Below are positions 59,667-64,000 of a stretch of DNA of 64,000 nucleotides, in pieces; position 1 is the first letter of the stretch; every line of letters starts with the position of its first letter. The DNA comes from Owenia fusiformis. Its lineage: Eukaryota > Annelida > Polychaeta > Sabellida > Oweniidae. The notes under the pieces are model-generated. The model searched no databases. It was not told the DNA's origin and worked only from the letters and a program-made list of their open reading frames with translations. Location: the NCBI GenBank assembly GCA_903813345.2, contig CAIIXF020000011.1:26032166-26096165 (forward strand), given 5' to 3'. Position numbers and translations under genes: made by a program.

Positions 59667-60246
59667 CCCCCCTATCACACCAAACTAGTTCTTACCCGTT
59701 CTTGCCAGTCCTACGAAAATGTCATAAAACGGGCTCAATCTGGCTGCGGTCGGGATAAATGTCTAAAATAATTAGCTACTTCGTTCATAAACAGTCTTCA
59801 ATACGTCCATCTCATTTGCAGTTCGTTCAGGTCGCACTACGTCGGTGTGCAACGTAGTAGAAACCGTCCCTTAGTTTAGAAGGTCATCATGACCTGATTA
59901 CAGAACGGTATGGTCGCCATCAAATTTTGAATCGATTCAAAATTCTAAATCACATACCCCGTCTGGGAAAGTCCTAAAGTTCGTAAACAGACCGTAGAAC
60001 GTTGTATCTACGTTCATTCAGTTCGCACACAGTTTAAAACCTATTCGGCAACGTTTTGACGATCACCAGAAAATTTTGAGCATGCTCTAAGTGCTGGAGA
60101 ACCTACTCGTTCTAGTAGTTTCATGAAGTTTGTAAACAGATCCCAAACGGTTCTTAGTGGGTTCTTAGTACATCAAATCCGTTCGTGCACAGTTTAAGCC
60201 CGTTTTCGAGAATGTAGTGAGAACTAGTTTGGTGTGATAGTAGGGG
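59667..60246. mobile_element. 580-bp inverted-repeat element inserted at a splice donor
   Basis: Ends CCCCCCTATCACACCAAACT and its approximate inverse (AGTTTGGTGTGATAGTAGGGG), flanked by TA (59665-59666 and 60247-60248). The flanks rejoin as GATGGTAGGTAGTCTACTTC, the sequence found uninterrupted after exons H2 and H9, so the empty site can be reconstructed. The donor GTAGGTA survived. Confidence 0.75.
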
Positions 60247-60331
60247 TAGTCTACTTCTTAAACTGTAAAAAATCCTTTTCAATCCTTTTCATAACTACTG
60301 TCTTATTTTACATTTATAATAGTTAATGAAT

Positions 60332-60400
60332 GATTCTGTGATGAGACGGAATTACCGTTTGAGGTAACTATGAAACCAAATGCGGCACTTTCTGAGAATC
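60332..60400 (+). ncRNA. C/D-box snoRNA, family A copy 6 (host unit)
   Basis: C box GTGATGA 60338-60344, D box CTGA 60392-60395, stem GATTC/GAATC. One change in the body (CAAATGCGG for CAAACGCGG), in the D-box guide. The 18S guide is intact. Confidence 0.85.
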
Positions 60401-60484
60401 TTTGACAAAATAATTTTAAAGTTTATTTGTGGAATAGTCATTCAATTTGATGTATTCAAGTTATTACAGTGTTTCGTTTTATAG

Positions 60485-60564
60485 CAATGACACAGAAGTT
60501 GGATGAAATTGGAGAAGAGCCATTTTGGAGTCTGATGACTGTCTTCAGAGATGCCAATCTTATG
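60485..60564 (+). other. Cassette exon H4 of the snoRNA host
   Basis: Between TATAG and GTAGGT. Keeps GAAGAGCCATTTTGGAGTCT and GACTGTCTTCAGAGATGCCA. Its ATG frame happens to stay open through the donor, unlike the other cassette exons. Confidence 0.6.
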
Positions 60565-60650
60565 GTAGGTAGGTAGTCTTCTTCTTAAACGCTAAAAAGT
60601 CCTTATGAATGATATACATTGCAGTATATTGTTGTACACGTTTAATTCTT

Positions 60651-60700
60651 AGTGAACGATTCTATGATGCACCAAAAATGATTCTACATAGTAAGCAACC
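60651..60700 (+). pseudogene. Decayed family A snoRNA remnant
   Basis: GAACGATTCTATGATGCACC has the stem and C-box start of family A (compare AAGATTCTATGATGAGACG at copy 7), but the body with both guides is missing. It lies in the cassette position after H4, upstream of SNORD33 copy 1. Confidence 0.5.
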
Positions 60701-60742
60701 CCAGAAGATATAAAATTATATCCATCAGTTACAATGTGAAAT

Positions 60743-60827
60743 ATTTTGCCAATGATGATTTGTAACCGCCTTTCGTTTGATTCACTCTGTGATGTCATTT
60801 TACATGCACTACCAACTGAGGCAAAAT
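60743..60827 (+). ncRNA. SNORD33: SNORD33 copy 1
   Basis: Perfect 8-bp stem ATTTTGCC/GGCAAAAT, C box ATGATGA 60752-60758, D box CTGA 60816-60819, C' TGTGATG. The D guide CATGCACTACCA is complementary over 12 nt (one G-U) to UGGUGGUGCAUG of 18S, and the D+5 rule points at the U known as Um1326 in human. Human SNORD33, hosted in RPL13A, has the same CACATGCACTACCA guide (from memory). It sits just before an RPL13A relic exon. The D' guide has no firm target. Confidence 0.85.
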
Positions 60828-60895
60828 TTGCAGTTGTTTAACAAAATGTTCAAACAGTTTTGATCAATTATAACCACATTTATTTCATTCTGCAG

Positions 60896-60957
60896 GGCAA
60901 GTGTTGTCATAGGTCACTATGAGGGAACCAATATCTGGTAGTCCTACAGAAACGAAC
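60896..60957 (+). pseudogene. RPL13A: RPL13A relic exon (about human residues 31-51)
   Basis: Between CTGCAG and GTAAGT. TGTTGTCATAGGTCACTATG then GAGGGAACCAATATCTGGTA and CTACAGAAACGAAC align base by base with sequence coding VVVVRCEGINISGNFYRNK, but with shifts and an in-frame stop. The exon ends one base into the Leu codon, as required by the next exon. Confidence 0.7.
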
Positions 60958-61022
60958 GTAAGTTATAATTAATTTATGCAGAATAATTAAAGGATATGGA
61001 GAATTGTGTTTATCTGTAGACA

Positions 61023-61105
61023 TTTTGCCAATGATGATTTGTAACCGCCTTTCGTTTGATTCAGTCAGTGATGTCATTTTACATGCACTACCAACTGAGG
61101 CAAAA
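61023..61105 (+). ncRNA. SNORD33: SNORD33 copy 2
   Basis: Stem TTTTGCC/GGCAAAA, C box ATGATGA 61031-61037, D box CTGA 61095-61098. The body differs from copy 1 only around D'-C' (TTCAGTCAGTGATG for TTCACTCTGTGATG). The 18S guide is unchanged. It lies in the intron after the first RPL13A relic exon. Confidence 0.85.
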
Positions 61106-61514
61106 ACTACACTGTCTTCGTGTTCAGAAATTTTAATGGGTACCAAATTCGGAGTTACATTTACATTCAGAACCAAAATTTTAGTGACAACATTGAATCT
61201 AAAAAATAAGCAATTGAACCTCCACATTGCAACATTATATGGCTTCTTGCAAATGGAAATAAAGCAAATAATGATCTCCAAATAATTCTTAAAATGTTTT
61301 CATGGTATTTTTTAAGTAAAAAAGCCACTTGAATGCATTCATATGAGATCTAATTCCCCTGAGATAATCAGGTTTTACATGTATGTCTGAAAAGGGAAAC
61401 TATCTTCTAAAAGTCAGTCTCAATGGAAAGCAGCTACAAAACATCGCAGTCCTTAAAGGGTGAAATTGAAAATCAGAACTGGAAATGAACTATTGATACT
61501 GTAATATATTTCAG

Positions 61515-61589
61515 TGAAGTTCTTGGCATTTTTGCGCGAGTGTCTAAACTTTGGGACCACATTCAAGATCTTCTGGAGGACAGTTACAG
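61515..61589 (+). pseudogene. RPL13A: RPL13A relic exon (about human residues 52-84)
   Basis: Between TTTCAG and GTAAGC. Reads KFLAFLRE, then CLNFGTTF, then KIFWRTVT, matching RPL13A KYLAFLRK...RIFWRTVR with about ten residues missing between. The first bases TG complete the Leu codon begun in the preceding exon. Confidence 0.85.
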
Positions 61590-61660
61590 GTAAGCCAAGA
61601 CAACCTCTTTATTTTTGTTATGTAGTCAGTGAAATAATATTGATTAAATCTGCATATTAA

Positions 61661-61745
61661 ATTTTGCCAGTGATGATTTGTAACCGCCTTTCGTTTGATT
61701 CAGTCTGTGATGTCATTTTACATGCACTACCAACTGAGGCAAAAT
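61661..61745 (+). ncRNA. SNORD33: SNORD33 copy 3
   Basis: Perfect 8-bp stem ATTTTGCC/GGCAAAAT, C box GTGATGA 61670-61676, D box CTGA 61734-61737. Same body and 18S guide as copies 1 and 2. It lies between two RPL13A relic exons. Confidence 0.85.
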
Positions 61746-61824
61746 AGCAGATGCTTACACACTTCCAAAATCTAAAATTCAGTTTATGCCTTTCCATATC
61801 TAGAAATTATTTTATTGTTTTAAG

Positions 61825-61949
61825 GTATGGTTCCTCACAAGCTGATCTGTGGTAAAGAGGCTTTGGACAGACTTAAAGTGTTTGATGGCATTCCCCTACC
61901 TTACTTGTATCTGCTTCTAAGGTTCTCCACCTTTACCCCAAACAGACGA
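61825..61949 (+). pseudogene. RPL13A: RPL13A relic exon (about human residues 85-134)
   Basis: After TTTTAAG, ending before GTAAGT. Reads [18 protein letters not shown] then VFDGIPLPY, unmistakably RPL13A ([27 protein letters not shown]). A deletion then removes the DKKKRM part and shifts frame; [13 protein letters not shown] in the other frame matches VPAALKVVRLKP. So the exon was coding RPL13A and is now broken. Confidence 0.9.
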
Positions 61950-62320
61950 GTAAGTTGTTTTCCTTTAATATATATCTCTGAATAAATCTCAAAAGGATGC
62001 TTTATATAAGGTTTTAGTGATGATGAACATTTTACCTACATTGTCTGACAAAATCAGTGATCTCAATCATTTCTGTACAGAGGTACATCTGAAAAACCTT
62101 AAATTCACTTGCTTTGATACAACTTCTCTTGATACAAAATTTGATGTAGGAAATGTGAAAAAATATTATTTGGTGTACTACTATACATTGCTATACCTTG
62201 CATGTAGTGTAGGAGTTGGGCTTGAATTTGAAAACAGAATGTATTTTGAAGTTTAAAAAATTCATTCAAGAAGTCTACAATGATGTATCATAAGTAATAC
62301 AATGTTTCATTTTTATGTAG

Positions 62321-62409
62321 CAATGGAGGAGTGCGATGAAATGGAGGAAGAGCCATACTGGAGTCGGATAATGAGCTCGAAGACTGTCATTTGAAATACC
62401 AAACTGATG
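62321..62409 (+). other. Cassette exon H8 of the snoRNA host
   Basis: Between TTATGTAG and GTAGGT. CAATGGAGGAGTGCGATGAA, GAAGAGCCATACTGGAGTC and ATAATGAGCTCGAAGACTG make it the closest match to H2, although the two lie on opposite sides of the RPL13A relic exons. Confidence 0.65.
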
Positions 62410-62484
62410 GTAGGTACTCTACTTTTTAAACAGTAAATAGTCCCAATTACATTAAAGTGTTGTGCAACTTTAATTGTTACTGAA

Positions 62485-62556
62485 AGATTCTATGATGAGA
62501 CGGAATTACCGTTTGAGGTCAACTCTGAAACCAAACGCGGCACTTTCTGAGAATTT
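62485..62556 (+). ncRNA. C/D-box snoRNA, family A copy 7 (host unit)
   Basis: C box ATGATGA 62492-62498, D box CTGA 62547-62550, stem AGATTC/GAATTT. Spacer GAGGTCAACTCTG, as copy 4 with one change that weakens C'. The 18S guide is unchanged. Confidence 0.85.
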
Positions 62557-62650
62557 AAAAACAGAATTTATTTTGAAATACATATGCATAAATTTAGTAA
62601 ATAATTTAAATTAATGTATCAAAAGTAATACTGTGTTACATTTTATAAAG

Positions 62651-62726
62651 CAATGGAGTATGGTGAAGTAAAGAAGAGCCATTCTGGAGTCTGTAGACTG
62701 AAATTTACAAGAAAACCAAACTGATG
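62651..62726 (+). other. Cassette exon H9 of the snoRNA host
   Basis: Between ATAAAG and GTAGGT. Keeps CAATGGAGTATGGTGAA, AAGAGCCATTCTGGAGTCTG and ACCAAACTGATG. The acceptor AAAG is weaker than its neighbours. Confidence 0.55.
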
Positions 62727-62846
62727 GTAGGTAGTCTGCTTCTTAAACAGTATATAGTCCCTATTACACTATAGTGTTGAACAGTAAAAGTCCTTATTAA
62801 TGTTTTACATAATTGTAAAATTTTACATTTATTATTGTCAGTGAAT

Positions 62847-62915
62847 GATTCTGTGATGAGACGGAATTACCGTTTGAGGTAACTATGAAACCAAACGCGG
62901 CACTTTCTGAGAATC
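62847..62915 (+). ncRNA. C/D-box snoRNA, family A copy 8 (host unit)
   Basis: C box GTGATGA 62853-62859, D box CTGA 62907-62910, stem GATTC/GAATC. Spacer GAGGTAACTATG as in copies 5 and 6. Confidence 0.88.
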
Positions 62916-63037
62916 TATGACAATCTGATGATAAAGTTCATTTGTGGACTAGTTCCCAGTAATGTATGACACTAATGTGTCCCAGTACAATTTCATTGAT
63001 GTTACATTTATCATTAAAAGAAACATATATATTTTAG

Positions 63038-63092
63038 ATGACAAAAAATCCAAAGTTGATCTGGCTGCACACACGAAACAGCTACATCTAAA
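63038..63092 (+). other. Last traceable host exon (H10)
   Basis: Between ATTTTAG and GTGAGT. Reads DKKSKVDLAAHTKQLHLK in one frame, which weakly resembles RPL13A DKKKRMVVPAALKVVRLK; the overlap with the previous relic makes this doubtful. Confidence 0.35.
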
Positions 63093-63629
63093 GTGAGTAT
63101 AATCTTTACATAATATAGCATCACTATTATATCTTCACAGACCCCATATATTGGACATCTAAAAGCCAAACCTTTGATTGACCGCACAGCGGGAATGCAA
63201 AGTTTAGGAAACAATGCCTGAGTGGTATGAAGCAGCTACAATGCATTGAGTCTTGGGCTTAAATTCTTTTCACACATTGCAAATTTTTTCCTATAAAATC
63301 ATCTTTAAGGAACGAAATCACTTAAAGAACACACTTTCAATGACATTTTTTTGGAAGGGTAAAGTTGGAAAGTCATCAAAACCAGTGGGAAAAATCCATT
63401 CATCACCATGACAACTGTTTAGCGACATTGCATGTGTTATTTATATTTCACACACTGTACATTATGTGAATACTCTGTTTGGATTGACTGGAATCGGACA
63501 CACCTTGCCTAGCTATGTGTGAATTGATAATTAAATGTACTTTTTAATGAGGTCTGAGGCATAATGAACCCCCTGCTGAGAGTTAATATAATAAATGTCC
63601 CAACAAAAAATAAATTGATGGTCACCTAG

Positions 63630-64000
63630 AAAAAGCACCAATGGCAACATGAATGAAATACAAAGTAGATATAACTTAAAGATTCACGAATAAATAAAAA
63701 GAAAATCATATTTTTGAAAAATATTTAAGGTTTAATTTGAAGGGGAAAAACAAGATGGCTGCCATTTTATGTGAGAAGTATCACAAAAAATGTTGCTTTA
63801 CTTGTAATTTTCACATTGAGCACAGTTTTCTGGTTTGGATTTTTTGGATTGACTCTGATTGTTCATCATCAGGTACATGTATAGATGTTGTAAAATTGAA
63901 ACCAAAATCTTGTGCTCAGTGTGAATTTGAATGAAATATTCACAACTCCACCAACACAATTAGGTTGTCAAAATTGGTTGCCCAGTAACTTGAGAGACTA
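63630..64000 (+). repeat. Dispersed repeat, copy 2 (partner of 4815-5245)
   Basis: Same orientation as the first copy and cut by the window end. Shares AAAATCATATTTTTGAAAA, AAACAAGATGGCTGCCATTT and GAGCACAGTTTTC. Confidence 0.55.

Larger units (their letters stand above)
58407..63092 (+). pseudogene. RPL13A: RPL13A-derived, now non-coding snoRNA host unit
   Basis: At least eleven spliceable exons can be traced by AG...GT boundaries: 58407-58501, 58948-59055, 59258-59346, 59578-59659, 60485-60564, 60896-60957, 61515-61589, 61825-61949, 62321-62409, 62651-62726, 63038-63092. Three (60896, 61515, 61825) are decayed RPL13A exons; the others contain no conserved frame and several have stops. Eight introns carry C/D snoRNAs, five of family A and three SNORD33. 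In vertebrates RPL13A hosts SNORD32A, 33, 34 and 35A. The likely role is to deliver snoRNAs by splicing and intron processing, as in GAS5 or UHG. Whether the exons are transcribed as one RNA is inferred from splice sites and order. A candidate AATAAA is at 63590-63595. Confidence 0.75.

Noticed and set aside
61004-61285. 93-codon open frame over SNORD33 copy 2
   Set aside because: Overlaps the snoRNA and intron; no similarity to a known protein and not bounded by splice sites.

Overview
The window is AT-rich animal (bilaterian) nuclear DNA: GT-AG introns in every multi-exon gene, long introns, and many non-autonomous DNA transposons. The repeats and gene set (a ZMYM2/3/4 homologue, a DBHS/NONO homologue, a FMRFamide-receptor-like GPCR) suggest a marine invertebrate, but the species cannot be named from sequence alone. 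I saw no virus-like element, CRISPR array or tRNA.

Layout. (1) 1-9600: no gene, dominated by fold-back and hairpin DNA elements; a mariner-derived palindrome lies at 6796-8345. (2) 9601-40123, minus strand: a ZMYM2/3/4-type gene rebuilt here from 23 coding exons. Their lengths sum to 5952 nt with matching phases at every junction (1983 codons plus stop). An intronless GPCR gene (11469-12650, plus strand) is nested in its last intron. Several introns are largely transposon; intron 7 is almost entirely one 4.3-kb palindrome. (3) 40124-40664: short head-to-head promoter region. (4) 40665-52290, plus strand: a DBHS (NONO/SFPQ/PSPC1) gene of nine coding exons summing to 1980 nt. Introns 2, 3 and 4 each carry a near-identical C/D-box snoRNA. 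(5) 52300-58400: no gene recognised. (6) 58407-63092, plus strand: a multi-exon unit that no longer encodes a protein. Three of its exons are decayed RPL13A exons, three introns carry a snoRNA recognisable as SNORD33, and repeated exon-intron cassettes carry five more copies of the snoRNA found in the DBHS introns.

The most interesting system is the snoRNA one. A ribosomal-protein gene copy appears to have decayed into a snoRNA host while its introns stayed conserved. A second snoRNA family, whose D' guide pairs with 10 nt of the 18S 530-loop and by the D'+5 rule points to the nucleotide called Um627 in human, has multiplied in tandem there and also sits in three introns of the nearby RNA-binding-protein gene. 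Exon models, guide registers and repeat ends come from reading the sequence. Human residue and rRNA numbers are from memory.
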